From Flaviramulus basaltis (GTDB lineage Bacteria; Bacteroidota; Bacteroidia; Flavobacteriales; Flavobacteriaceae): a DNA stretch of 64,000 nt. The stretch lies in the NCBI RefSeq assembly GCF_900114265.1, contig NZ_FPKV01000002.1, forward strand, positions 124,001 to 188,000. Reading direction: 5' to 3'. Positions within the stretch are counted from its first letter, which is position 1, and each line of letters starts with the position of its first letter. The translations under genes were made by a program, and so were the position numbers. The notes under the pieces were generated by a model. That model had not been told where the DNA came from. It made no database searches and saw nothing but the letters and a program-made list of their open reading frames with translations. This document shows, one piece after another, positions 33,247 to 42,118 of the stretch.

Positions 33247-35187
33247 TTATTTAGTTGTTTGCATTATTTTGAGTGCCCAATCTGTAATAGATGGATTTTG
33301 TTTATCGGGAAATTCAAGAAGCTTTAGCACTCCTTTTTTATTAGTTTTAATGCTTATTGAATTTCCCCATATTCCACTAAGAGGATTGAACCAAGTTAAA
33401 GAATAAAATACATTAGGTGTGAAATCAATCAATTCTGGTAAAACCGATTGGTTTTCAAAATACAATAAAGCAAAATCTTTTTTAGGAGTTCGCATCATAT
33501 AAGACCAACCATCTAATCCCATTTCAGGACTACCAGAGGATTTATTAGGATTAACATATTTTCTCGCAGGTTCCAAATTCTGGTATTTTTTCCCTTCGGA
33601 AAGCATAAACGTATTTAGATGCTGCATAACACTTCCAGAATCATATTTTAATGCTTCCCAAAAATGAGGACGCACACCTTCAGGTTCTCCAATAGTTGTT
33701 ATATCGTATGCTGCTGTACCATGTACATGACCTGAGAGCGCACCAGAAAGTACCGAACCATACATTTGTGCACGTGCAAAATAGTTGTCTCGAGCTGAGT
33801 TAGCCGGAGGACGTTCTCCATTTGGTTTATTAATAGAATGGTTCCATCCTGTATAATAAGGCTCAAAATTAATTGCTGGGTAAGGTGGGTTGAGATTAAA
33901 AAGGGTATCTATAGCTGAAGAAACTCGATGGTCTCGAGGCTTATTACCAACACTATGCATTGTTAACCAAGGACAATCTTTATCATGTCCGAATGCTTTG
34001 TATGTAGAACGATCTATTAAAGTTGTGTGAATTTGTCCAAATGGCATTGGACCATATTTTTCTAAATGGTAGGTCAATGCTTCGTTAAATTGATTGGCTG
34101 TAAGACTAAATTCTTTAGGTATCCAATCCAAATGAATCCCACTAAATATAAAATTGTAAGCGCCATATCGTGAAATAAGATATTGAACGTAACGTGCAAA
34201 ACTTTCATTAAAATCAAAATAGGCATTCCAAGAAGGTCCTGCATCTCTTCTTACAGTTTCAAGTAAAGTTACAAATCCTTGTTCAGACAGAAAAGCCATT
34301 TTTTTATCTAGACTTTTAAAATATTCTGGATTAATGTAATCAAAATTGGAAACGCCTTTATGTTTATCAGACATATTAAAAGGTAGGTTTCCATATTCAT
34401 CTCTCATATTTTTTGAAGTAAAAGTGCCCCAATAACTCAATCCGCCAGAAGCATCGGTGCCCTTCATATTAGAAACATCATACCCAAATTTTTCCCAAGC
34501 ATTTCTTAAAAATATACCACTGGAATCTGCATAGGTACTTGGGTAATTATCTGCTTCCCAATTAGGAAAAGTTGCAATCATACTTACAGAATTATATCCC
34601 TGATTATCTCTATAATTAATGGCATCTTCAAACCCAATTCCTGGTCCTGGCACATAATCTTTTTGAGTAGTGGCATTTCTAAATGGTAATCGCCAGGTAG
34701 AACCAGCAAGCCACGTATCACCAATCATAAAAAAAGGAGTACCATCTGTATATTCTAATGCATGTCCATTTTCAGTTTGTTTAACAAAACCACGTCGATT
34801 TGGATTTTGCTCTTTTTCGTTTTCAGTCCAATCAATGGCATTAAACGCTCCTGTATTGTTGTTTAATCCATTGTCAGTAGGTTGGTTTGAGCCACTTTTC
34901 CATGTCCATAATCCTGCTTTTGTAGCGACAATACGAACTATATAAACATTATCACCATTCCAGAAACCATAAATTCGTTTTGAAAAATCTGGACCTTCTA
35001 AATCTACCCAGCACGTAACATCTGTATAAAAATTTTCATATTCATTTTTAGCTTCAAGTACAATTTCTTGCATTTCCCATGTGTGAATTTCTGGATTACC
35101 ATTATTTTTAGCTTTCACAATAAACACATTGCAAACCATTAGAAATGTGATCAAAAAAAAGCGTGAGGTTATAAATTTACTATTCAT
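33247..35187 (-). CDS. secreted glycosidase, DUF5060 plus DUF4038 (apiosidase-like)
   Basis: A 646-residue protein with signal peptide ending VIVKAK near 27. Residues 30-125 are a DUF5060 beta domain (YTDVTCWVDLEGPDFSKRIY, NVYIVRIVATKAGLWTW). Residues 135-540 form the DUF4038 TIM barrel related to GH140 apiosidases (PFFMIGDTWLAGSTWRLPF, NSVSMIATFPNWEAD, FSGIHLDWIPKEF, NFEPYYTGWNHS). A small C-terminal beta domain follows. It probably cleaves side chains of a plant or algal polysaccharide outside the cytoplasm. Unlike usual flavobacterial gene clusters for glycan use, there is no SusC, SusD or regulator beside it. Confidence 0.8.
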   Translation of the reverse strand: MNSKFITSRFFLITFLMVCNVFIVKAKNNGNPEIHTWEMQEIVLEAKNEYENFYTDVTCWVDLEGPDFSKRIYGFWNGDNVYIVRIVATKAGLWTWKSGSNQPTDNGLNNNTGAFNAIDWTENEKEQNPNRRGFVKQTENGHALEYTDGTPFFMIGDTWLAGSTWRLPFRNATTQKDYVPGPGIGFEDAINYRDNQGYNSVSMIATFPNWEADNYPSTYADSSGIFLRNAWEKFGYDVSNMKGTDASGGLSYWGTFTSKNMRDEYGNLPFNMSDKHKGVSNFDYINPEYFKSLDKKMAFLSEQGFVTLLETVRRDAGPSWNAYFDFNESFARYVQYLISRYGAYNFIFSGIHLDWIPKEFSLTANQFNEALTYHLEKYGPMPFGQIHTTLIDRSTYKAFGHDKDCPWLTMHSVGNKPRDHRVSSAIDTLFNLNPPYPAINFEPYYTGWNHSINKPNGERPPANSARDNYFARAQMYGSVLSGALSGHVHGTAAYDITTIGEPEGVRPHFWEALKYDSGSVMQHLNTFMLSEGKKYQNLEPARKYVNPNKSSGSPEMGLDGWSYMMRTPKKDFALLYFENQSVLPELIDFTPNVFYSLTWFNPLSGIWGNSISIKTNKKGVLKLLEFPDKQNPSITDWALKIMQTTK

Positions 35188-35460
35188 AAATATTTAAAAA
35201 CATCTTTAAATCATGCATAAATATACTAAAGATTAAATCATTACCCATTCGCAGAATTCGCCATTTACTAATAGAATAATTGTGTTTTCGAATAAAATTT
35301 TAATTTGTTCATTTCGAATTAGCTTAAATATTTAAACAAAGTATATTTTATTTTATTTTTTAAAAACAAAGTGTAAACAACACTATTTTAAAACAACTTC
35401 AAGAAAAAAGCTGACAAAGGGTAATGTTTTGTTAATAAATTCAATTGAAACAACATCTTA

Positions 35461-35530
35461 TAAAAGTGTGTTTATCTTTGCATAAAAAATATTCATTTCA
35501 AAACCCTTTTCTAATTTATTAATTTATAAT
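35461..35530 (+). promoter_or_regulatory. copy of the DEAD-helicase promoter and 5' end
   Basis: AAAAGTGTG, one base, TTATCTTTGCA, one base, AAAAA then TATT: the same series occurs at 36817-36846 in front of the helicase gene. Similarity continues weakly into the first codons there (AAAAC, TTTTC), but here no ATG is found at that place. The -7 box TATCTTTG is at 35473-35480. Confidence 0.55.
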
Positions 35531-35632
35531 AATGGTTCGTTAATTAATATTTTGAGTTAGGAAAGATTGAAGATACCGACAAAGTACATTCTTAATTTGC
35601 AATCAAAAAACTAATTAATATTACCCATTAAT

Positions 35633-35662
35633 CTTGTGTTTAGGTTCATTTTTAAACACAAG
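35633..35662. repeat. 10-bp inverted repeat in the leader of the monooxygenase gene
   Basis: CTTGTGTTTA, ten bases, TAAACACAAG. It ends 24 bp before ATG 35687 and could be a leader hairpin or a regulator site. No T run follows. Confidence 0.6.
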
Positions 35663-35686
35663 GTTTACAACTTATTTTACATATTT

Positions 35687-36691
35687 ATGAAAACTCAATA
35701 TACAGCTTATTCCATATTAGACCTTGCATTAGTTTCAGAAGGTCATACACTTAAACAAACTTTTAATAATGCTCTTGAATTGGCGCAAAATGCAGAAGCT
35801 TTTGGTTACACACGCTATTGGTTGGCAGAACACCATAATGCGCCTAATATAGGAAGTAGTGCTACCTCTGTATTAATTGGCTATGTTGCCGAAGGTACAA
35901 ACACGCTTCATATTGGTTCTGGAGGTATTATGTTACCAAACCACTCGCCATTAATTATTGCCGAACAATTTGGAACATTAGCATCCTTATATCCAAACCG
36001 AATTGATTTAGGTTTAGGAAGAGCTCCTGGAACAGACAGAGAAACCGCACAAGCCATACGCTCAGATTTTATGCAAGCTGCACATTCATTTCCTAATGAA
36101 TTGGAAAAAATAGAAACATACTTTTCTACAAACAATGCAAGTTCTAAAGTGCGCGCTACTGTGGCAGAAGGTGTTGAAGTACCCATCTACATTTTGGGTT
36201 CTAGTACAGACAGTGCCCATTTGGCGGCAAAAAAAGGTTTGCCTTATGCATTTGCTAGCCACTTTGCGACAACTCATTTATGGGAAGCGATAGATATTTA
36301 CCGTGATGAGTTTAAGCCATCAAAGGACTTAGAAAAACCGTATGTCATGGCTGGAATAAATATTATTATTGCAGAAACGGATGAGGAAGCCGAACGTTTA
36401 TCAACATCTTTAATCCGCATGATTGTTGGCATATTTACAGGTAAACGAGATTATGTGCAACCGCCAACAGCTATGACTGATGAGTTTAGGGAGATGCTGC
36501 AACATCCACAAATATACCAAATGTTAAAGTATTCTTTTATTGGTAGTAAAGCCAAAGTTAAAGCTCAAGTAAAAGAATTTATGGAGCAAACTAAAGCAGA
36601 CGAACTTATTGCTGTTACTAATATTTATGATGTGAAAGATAGAATACGATCTTATGAATTGTTTGCAGAAATTATGAAGGAATTGAATTAA
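35687..36691 (+). CDS. luciferase-like (LLM) flavin-dependent monooxygenase
   Basis: A 334-residue cytoplasmic enzyme of the bacterial luciferase-like family. ATG 35687 is chosen since the frame's earlier start at 35636 lies within a leader hairpin and adds a segment with no family match. Seen: YTRYWLAEHHNAPNIGSSAT near 40, HIGSGGIMLPNHSPLIIAEQ near 78, GLGRAPGTD near 118 and GSKAKVKAQV near the end, as in the YhbW/LLM class B group. It would use FMNH2 and O2 on an unknown substrate. It is followed after 158 bp by the helicase gene with its own promoter. Confidence 0.88.
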   Translation: MKTQYTAYSILDLALVSEGHTLKQTFNNALELAQNAEAFGYTRYWLAEHHNAPNIGSSATSVLIGYVAEGTNTLHIGSGGIMLPNHSPLIIAEQFGTLASLYPNRIDLGLGRAPGTDRETAQAIRSDFMQAAHSFPNELEKIETYFSTNNASSKVRATVAEGVEVPIYILGSSTDSAHLAAKKGLPYAFASHFATTHLWEAIDIYRDEFKPSKDLEKPYVMAGINIIIAETDEEAERLSTSLIRMIVGIFTGKRDYVQPPTAMTDEFREMLQHPQIYQMLKYSFIGSKAKVKAQVKEFMEQTKADELIAVTNIYDVKDRIRSYELFAEIMKELN

Positions 36692-36803
36692 TATGTGTTT
36701 TTATTGCGTGTAAAACGAAGACAATTTGCAAAATAAAAACTCCTACTAATTCAGCAGGTGTTTTTGGTATCAAGCTAATAAATAAAATAACAAACTAAAT
36801 TGG

Positions 36804-36835
36804 TTGTATTCCCTGTAAAAGTGTGGTTATCTTTG
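36804..36835 (+). promoter_or_regulatory. promoter of the DEAD-box helicase pair
   Basis: TTG at 36804-36806, 21 bases, then TATCTTTG at 36828-36835. This is one of the best full matches to the Bacteroidota promoter pattern here. The likely start of transcription is only about eight bases before ATG 36850, so the message is nearly leaderless. An upstream copy is described at 35461. Confidence 0.65.
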
Positions 36836-36849
36836 CACAAAAATATTTT

Positions 36850-38190
36850 ATGTTAAAACAGTTTTCAGATTTAGGAATTAATGAACAATTACAAAAGAGC
36901 TTAGTTGGCTTAGAAATTTCTGTTCCAACAGATATTCAAGTAAAGACGATTCCTATTGTTCTTAATCAAAAAGAAGATGTGGTTGTTTTAGCAAAAACGG
37001 GAACTGGAAAAACAGCAACTTTTGGCTTGCCTTTATTGCAGTTAATTAACATTGAAGACACTAGTGTACAGGCTTTAATATTAGCCCCAACAAGAGAATT
37101 AGGACAACAGATTTATAATAATTTAGTAGCCTTTGCGACCAACAGTCCAAACATATCCATCGCATCTTTATGTGGTGGTATTCCCATAAAACCTCAAATA
37201 GAACGTTTAGAAAGCACAACGCATATTGTTGTGGCAACACCAGGGCGTTTGGTAGATTTAATAAAACGAGGAGCCATTAGCATTAAAAACTTAAAGTATT
37301 TAGTGTTGGATGAAGCCGATGAAATGGTGAGTGCTTTAAAAGAAGATTTAGATAGTATTATTAAAGACATTCCTAAATCTAGGAGAACGTTATTATTTAC
37401 GGCAACTATGCCTGGTGCTATAAAACAATTGGTTCAAAATTACATGTCTAAACATGTTATACAAATTGAAGCAGACATGGAAACTATTGGTCACAAAGGT
37501 ATAGACCATCAATATGTAGTTGTAGAACCTATTGAAAAACTAGAAGTACTACTTCATTTTTTAAATTCTAAAGAAGGTGAGCGCGGTATTATTTTTTGTA
37601 AAACCAAAGCGGCGGTTAATAAATTGGCAAAAAACTTAGCCATTAATAAATTCTCATCAGGAGCCATTCATGGTAGTTTAACGCAAGGTATTCGTGACCG
37701 TATTATGGGACAATTTAGAGAAGATTATATCGATATTTTAGTTGCTACAGATTTGGCAGCACGTGGTATTGATGTAAAAGAAGTGTCTTATGTTGTTAAT
37801 TATCATCTGCCAGATACTTATGATGCTTATGTGCATAGAAGCGGACGTACAGCAAGAGCAGGAGCAAAGGGGCTTTCGTTAACCATCTTGCAAAAAGAAG
37901 AAGTTGAAGATATTGCCGATTTTGAAAAGGAATTAGGTGTTGTTTTTAATGAATTTAAAAAAGCAGATGCACAAAGCATTGAAGAAAATAATGGATTATT
38001 ATGGGCTAAAAAAATATTTAAGACCAAACCTAATCGTGATGTTTCAGAAGATTTTAAAGCTAAGGTGAAAACGATTTTTCATCATTTAACAAAAGAGGAA
38101 CTCGTAGATAAAATATTAGCAAATTACTTAGCCCAATCTGGTACAGAAAACCTGAAAGTTGAGTCGTCTAAAAAGACTAAAAAGAAATAA
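36850..38190 (+). CDS. DEAD-box ATP-dependent RNA helicase
   Basis: A 446-residue RNA helicase. ATG 36850 is chosen because the longer frame from 36823 begins before the -7 box. Motifs in order: Q motif region FSDLGINEQLQKSL to IQVKTIPIV, I AKTGTGKT, Ia PTRELGQ, II DEAD (VLDEADEM), III TAT, IV IIFCKTK, V ATDLAARGIDV, VI HRSGRTARAG. The C-terminal 80 residues are basic (KVESSKKTKKK at the end) and likely bind RNA. It would remodel RNA, in ribosome assembly or mRNA turnover. A second helicase gene follows after 12 bp. Confidence 0.92.
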   Translation: MLKQFSDLGINEQLQKSLVGLEISVPTDIQVKTIPIVLNQKEDVVVLAKTGTGKTATFGLPLLQLINIEDTSVQALILAPTRELGQQIYNNLVAFATNSPNISIASLCGGIPIKPQIERLESTTHIVVATPGRLVDLIKRGAISIKNLKYLVLDEADEMVSALKEDLDSIIKDIPKSRRTLLFTATMPGAIKQLVQNYMSKHVIQIEADMETIGHKGIDHQYVVVEPIEKLEVLLHFLNSKEGERGIIFCKTKAAVNKLAKNLAINKFSSGAIHGSLTQGIRDRIMGQFREDYIDILVATDLAARGIDVKEVSYVVNYHLPDTYDAYVHRSGRTARAGAKGLSLTILQKEEVEDIADFEKELGVVFNEFKKADAQSIEENNGLLWAKKIFKTKPNRDVSEDFKAKVKTIFHHLTKEELVDKILANYLAQSGTENLKVESSKKTKKK

Positions 38191-38202
38191 GAAATAATCA
38201 TT

Positions 38203-39516
38203 ATGGCAAATAGCATTAAAAATCAGCAGGATATTTTAGAAAAACTAAATATTCAAGCCTTGAATCCCATGCAAGAGGAAGCTGTTTCTGTAATTGAAAC
38301 AACAACAAATACCATTATATTATCGCCAACAGGAACAGGAAAAACATTGGCTTTTTCATTACCATTACTAAAGGTATTAAATCCAGAATCTGATGAAGTT
38401 CAAGCCTTAATATTGGTGCCATCACGAGAATTAGCCATTCAAATTGAGCAAGTTATTCGTTCTATGGGTTCTGGTTATAAAGTCAATGCCGTTTATGGAG
38501 GCAGACCTATGTCTAAAGACAAAATTGAAATTAAACATACGCCTGCTATTTTAATAGGCACGCCAGGTAGAATATTGGATCATTTTAATAGTGATCGCTT
38601 TTCTAAAGCAAGTATTAAAACGCTCATATTAGATGAGTTTGATAAGTCTTTAGAGGATGGTTTTGAGGAAGAAATGAAAGCTATTATAGGTGAATTGCCT
38701 AGTATAAATAAGCGCATATTAACTTCTGCAACTCAAGCTGTTAAAGTACCTGGTTTTGTGCGGTTAGACAAGCCAACCATCATTAATTACTTAAAGGAAA
38801 AGAAAGGCTCGAAATTAGCGATTAAAACAGTGGTTTCTCCAGACAAAAATAAATTAAAAACGTTGTTTGAATTGGTTCAACATATTGGCAATGAACAGGG
38901 GATTATTTTCTGTAATTTAAGAGATAGTATTGATGAAGTAAGCCGTTTTTTAGATAAAAAAAGAGTTAGTCATGCTTGCTTTTCGGGTGGTATGGAACAA
39001 CAAGATAGAGAACGGGCTTTAATTAAATTTAGAAACGGAACCAGCCAACTATTAATTTCTACAGATTTGGCAGCTCGGGGTATTGATATTCCAGAATTGA
39101 AATACATTATTCATTATGAATTACCTCGACATGAGGAAGATTTTATTCATAGAAATGGAAGAACAGCTAGAGTTAATGAATCTGGAACAGCTTATATATT
39201 AAAATGGGAAAACCAATTATTACCCGAATTTATTAAGGATATAAAAGGTATAAATATTTCTAAAAAAGCACCACATAAGCCTCAATTTTGGGAAACTTTA
39301 TTTATTTCTGGTGGAAGAAAAGACAAAATTTCTAAAGGTGATATAGCAGGATTATTTTTAAAACAAGGTGGTATTACTAAAGACCAATTAGGAACAATTG
39401 AGTTAAAACCAGACTGTGCATTTGTTGCTATTCCTCTAACTATGGCGGATGAATTGGTTAAAAAATTAAATAACACTCGATTAAAAAAGAAAAAAGTACG
39501 TGTAACTACATTGTAA
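38203..39516 (+). CDS. DbpA-like RNA helicase with variant motif II
   Basis: A 437-residue protein with the two helicase domains and a C-terminal DbpA RNA-binding domain (about 365-437: KDKISKGDIAGLFLKQGGI, CAFVAIPLTMADELVKKLN). In E. coli DbpA that domain binds hairpin 92 of 23S rRNA. Motif I is SPTGTGKT, motif V ATDLAARGID-like STDLAARGIDIP and motif VI HRNGRTARV. Motif II reads LDEFDK, so Ala of D-E-A-D is replaced by Phe. The catalytic Asp and Glu stay. A role in large-subunit assembly is likely. It is co-transcribed with the upstream helicase. Confidence 0.88.
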   Translation: MANSIKNQQDILEKLNIQALNPMQEEAVSVIETTTNTIILSPTGTGKTLAFSLPLLKVLNPESDEVQALILVPSRELAIQIEQVIRSMGSGYKVNAVYGGRPMSKDKIEIKHTPAILIGTPGRILDHFNSDRFSKASIKTLILDEFDKSLEDGFEEEMKAIIGELPSINKRILTSATQAVKVPGFVRLDKPTIINYLKEKKGSKLAIKTVVSPDKNKLKTLFELVQHIGNEQGIIFCNLRDSIDEVSRFLDKKRVSHACFSGGMEQQDRERALIKFRNGTSQLLISTDLAARGIDIPELKYIIHYELPRHEEDFIHRNGRTARVNESGTAYILKWENQLLPEFIKDIKGINISKKAPHKPQFWETLFISGGRKDKISKGDIAGLFLKQGGITKDQLGTIELKPDCAFVAIPLTMADELVKKLNNTRLKKKKVRVTTL

Positions 39517-39579
39517 TCAGTTATTTATAATATAAAAATATTAGTTACAAACTATCGTAATTCATTAGATATTAACACG

Positions 39580-39587
39580 TACTTTTG
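39580..39587 (+). promoter_or_regulatory. -7 box for the J-KTSC gene
   Basis: TACTTTTG, an exact TAnnTTTG match followed by C, 22 bp before ATG 39610. Confidence 0.5.
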
Positions 39588-39609
39588 CGCCTTCAAATAA
39601 AATTTGATT

Positions 39610-40050
39610 ATGAAGCGCATAAATGAATATAAAAAACTCTTTGGAGTAGAAAACGAAGTTGAATTAAAGACTTTAAAAAAGAGTTACCGCAATTTGGTTA
39701 AAGAATGGCATCCAGACAAATTTCAAAATGGAGATGCATTACAGGAAGAAGCTGAGGTAATTAGCCGAAAAATTATAGACGGTTACCACTTTCTTGTAAG
39801 TATGGCACCAGAAACTAAAGAAGCAAATTTAGGCGCTTATACAGAAACTACAACTAATTCTGGTATTGCAGATTTTAACCATAAAGGGTTATTGTTAGAA
39901 ATTACGTTTGTAGACGGATCAACTTACGAATACTTTGGCGTTACAAAACAAGTGTATATTAAAATGGTAAACAGCCATAATCTTAATCGTTTTGCTAAAC
40001 GTACTATATATCCTAATTATACTTATAGAATGTCTAAACGTACAGTTTAA
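39610..40050 (+). CDS. J-domain protein with C-terminal KTSC domain
   Basis: A 146-residue protein; ATG 39610 fits better than the TTG two codons earlier. Residues 1-65 are a DnaJ J domain with the HPD tripeptide in EWHPDKF, which would stimulate a DnaK ATPase. Residues 80-146 form a KTSC domain (LLLEITFVDGSTYEYFGVTK, RFAKRTIYPNYTYR), a small fold named for a lysyl-tRNA synthetase relative. It would act as a specialised co-chaperone with an unknown client. It is a single gene after the helicase pair and ends in a strong terminator. Confidence 0.8.
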   Translation: MKRINEYKKLFGVENEVELKTLKKSYRNLVKEWHPDKFQNGDALQEEAEVISRKIIDGYHFLVSMAPETKEANLGAYTETTTNSGIADFNHKGLLLEITFVDGSTYEYFGVTKQVYIKMVNSHNLNRFAKRTIYPNYTYRMSKRTV

Positions 40051-40083
40051 AATATTTAAATTGGCTTAACATTATAAAATATA

Positions 40084-40115
40084 AAAAAGGCTGTCTCTGT
40101 AAAGACAGCCTTTTT
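40084..40115 (+). terminator. terminator of the J-KTSC gene
   Basis: Stem AAAAAGGCTGTCT and AGACAGCCTTTTT (13 bp) with loop CTGTAA. Strong, near symmetrical, and so able to stop the convergent redox operon as well. Confidence 0.92.
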
Positions 40116-40132
40116 ATTTAAATGATTATTAA

Positions 40133-40255
40133 TTATTTTAAACTCACTAACAACTTATTGTTAAACAGAATTTCAGAAGTATTTTCTATCAGCTTCTTTG
40201 CAACCAAACCCTATAATGATTCTGAAAAAAGTGCTAATAATTCAAATAATTTCAT
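40133..40255 (-). pseudogene. small ORF interrupted by a TAG codon, end of the redox operon
   Basis: Eight bases after the alcohol dehydrogenase stop is an ATG opening MKLFELLALFSESL, a TAG, then 25 in-frame codons, GLVAKKLIENTSEILFNNK to a TAA. Together they would be a helical 39-residue peptide. The in-frame continuation and operon position suggest a small gene recently broken by one substitution, or coincidence. No family is recognised. Confidence 0.3.
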
Positions 40256-40263
40256 AGTTGCTT

Positions 40264-41424
40264 TTAGTAAGCCATTTTTACAATTTTCTCAACTTTATCT
40301 GGTGATAATGACTGATGCTCTCCTAGTCCTAACCAACCACGATCTGTAAAACGCTTTCCAATTTCTTCGGCAGTACCTTCGTAATCTTTAGTATAATCTG
40401 ATAATTTGGTATCAATTCCTAATTTTTGGAAAAAAGCTTCAGTTTTTTTAATGGCAGCATAAGCTTTATCATCTGTATTGCCTTCTGCTATATTCCAAAC
40501 ACGTTCACCATATTGAGCTAATTTTTCTTTTTTAGCTTCAAAATTAAATTTGTAATGACTTGGCGCAATTACAGCTAAAGTACGTGCGTGATCAATACCA
40601 AATAAAGCCGTTAACTCGTGACCCATCATATGAACAGCCCAATCTCCAGGAACACCTTTTTGGATTAATCCATTTAAAGCCATAGTACAACTCCACATAA
40701 AGTCTGAAGCCGCTTTATAATCTGATGGATCCTTTAATACTTTAGGAGCAACTTCTATTAAAGTTTGTAAAATGCTTTCTGCAAAACGATCTTGTAATAA
40801 AGCGCCTATTGGGTAAGTCATATATTGCTCTAAAACATGCGTAAAAGCATCTGTTATGCCATTTGCTAATTGACGTTCTGGAATAGAAGTAATTACCTGC
40901 GGATCTAATATTGAGAAAACAGGAAATAAACCAGGTCCGCCCATAGCCAGTTTTTCTTTGGTTTCTGCTCTTGTAATTACAGCTCCAGAATTCATTTCAG
41001 ATCCTGTGGCAGGTAAGGTTAAAACAGTAGCAAAAGGCATCCCTTTTTCACTTCTAATATTTTGGGTTAAAATGTCCCAAGGGTTATCGCCTTCAAATAA
41101 AGCAGCAGCAGATAAAAACTTAGTTCCATCTATTACAGACCCACCACCAACAGCTAATAAATAAGTAATGTTTTCGTCTTTAATAATTTTTAAAGCTTCC
41201 ATTAATATCGCGTATTCTGGATTTGCAGGAATACCTCCAAACTCAATAACGTCTACTTTAGCTAAAGCTATTTTTACTTGGTCGTAAATGCCATTTTTTT
41301 TGATACTTCCTCCACCATAAAGTAGTAGTACTTTAGCATCTTTAGGAATTTCATTTTCTAGTTTTTCTATAGTATCCTTTCCAAAAATAATTTTGGTTGG
41401 GTTTTTTAATTCAAAATTGTTCAT
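40264..41424 (-). CDS. yqhD: iron-containing alcohol dehydrogenase, YqhD type
   Basis: A 386-residue metal-dependent alcohol/aldehyde oxidoreductase. Seen: GGGSIKKNG-like GGGSIKKNGIYDQV near 37, VGGGSVIDGTKF near 94, the metal ligands in the TDAFTHVLEQY region and MMGHELTALFGIDHARTLA. These place it with the butanol dehydrogenase/YqhD group, which reduces short and toxic aldehydes with NADPH. It is the last full gene of the TetR-nitroreductase operon and would be induced with it. The operon fits aldehyde and quinone detoxification. Confidence 0.92.
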   Translation of the reverse strand: MNNFELKNPTKIIFGKDTIEKLENEIPKDAKVLLLYGGGSIKKNGIYDQVKIALAKVDVIEFGGIPANPEYAILMEALKIIKDENITYLLAVGGGSVIDGTKFLSAAALFEGDNPWDILTQNIRSEKGMPFATVLTLPATGSEMNSGAVITRAETKEKLAMGGPGLFPVFSILDPQVITSIPERQLANGITDAFTHVLEQYMTYPIGALLQDRFAESILQTLIEVAPKVLKDPSDYKAASDFMWSCTMALNGLIQKGVPGDWAVHMMGHELTALFGIDHARTLAVIAPSHYKFNFEAKKEKLAQYGERVWNIAEGNTDDKAYAAIKKTEAFFQKLGIDTKLSDYTKDYEGTAEEIGKRFTDRGWLGLGEHQSLSPDKVEKIVKMAY

Positions 41425-41470
41425 TTTTCTTTTCTTTTTAATTGTTTAATATTTTTTTGTAACACTTTAA

Positions 41471-42103
41471 TTATTCAATTACGGTTACTAAATCTTCCAA
41501 TGGTTTTCTCACTTTTACAAGATTAGCTAACCAATCTTCATTTTCTTGTCTATAACCTATTGGTAATAATACAGCGCTACGCAATCCTTTTTCGCGTAAT
41601 CCTAAAATTTGGTCTACAGCAGCAGGATCAAAACCTTCAATTGGTGTGGCATCAACACTTTCAAAAGCAGCAGCAGTTATAGCTTGGGAAAAAGCGATGT
41701 AAGCTTGTTTTGCTGCATGATTAAAGTTTACTTCAGCATCTTTTTGCGGATAAGTACTTAGTAACATTTGACGGTAATTTTCAAAGCCTTCGTTTTCAAA
41801 ACCACGAATATCATTTGTTAAATCAAACATGTAATTAATTCTATCTGCCGTATAAGTGTCCCAAGCCGCAAAAACGAGTAGGTGAGAGCAGTCTGTAATT
41901 ACAGATTGGTTCCAAGCAATTGGTTTAATTTTTTCTTTTATGTCTTGATTTTTCACTACAATAATCTCAAAAGGTTGTAATCCACTTGATGTTGGCGCTA
42001 AACGTGCTGCTTCTAAAATTCTTTTAACTTTATCTTCAGCTACTTTTTCACCATTCATTGCTTTTGTAGCATATCTCCAATTTAATTTGTCTAATAATTC
42101 CAT
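41471..42103 (-). CDS. NAD(P)H-dependent nitroreductase-family oxidoreductase
   Basis: A 210-residue FMN enzyme. The N-terminus reads NWRYATKAM, then AARLAPTSSGLQPFEIIVVK near 33 and the C-terminal VDQILGLREKGLRSAVLLPI with GYR near 193, all of the NfsB/YfkO-like group. It reduces nitroaromatics, quinones or flavins as a dimer in the cytoplasm. It is third in the four-gene operon begun by TetR and lies 46 bp before the alcohol dehydrogenase gene. The real substrate is unknown. Confidence 0.88.
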   Translation of the reverse strand: MELLDKLNWRYATKAMNGEKVAEDKVKRILEAARLAPTSSGLQPFEIIVVKNQDIKEKIKPIAWNQSVITDCSHLLVFAAWDTYTADRINYMFDLTNDIRGFENEGFENYRQMLLSTYPQKDAEVNFNHAAKQAYIAFSQAITAAAFESVDATPIEGFDPAAVDQILGLREKGLRSAVLLPIGYRQENEDWLANLVKVRKPLEDLVTVIE

Positions 42104-42118
42104 ATAATCAATTCTATT

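Larger units (their letters stand above)
35188..35686. other. 499-bp divergent gap with promoter copy and hairpin
   Basis: Between the apiosidase-like gene (minus) and the monooxygenase gene (plus). It is very AT-rich, holds no convincing small gene, and contains the helicase-like promoter copy at 35461-35530 and the hairpin at 35633-35662. The motif ATTACCCATT appears twice (about 35240 and 35621). No known riboswitch is recognised. Confidence 0.6.

Noticed and set aside
34670-34945. Plus-strand open frame of 91 codons
   Set aside because: Antisense to the apiosidase-like gene; composition follows the codons of the real gene.
40122-40349. Plus-strand open frame after the terminator
   Set aside because: It begins in the terminator region and overlaps the end of the alcohol dehydrogenase gene on the other strand.
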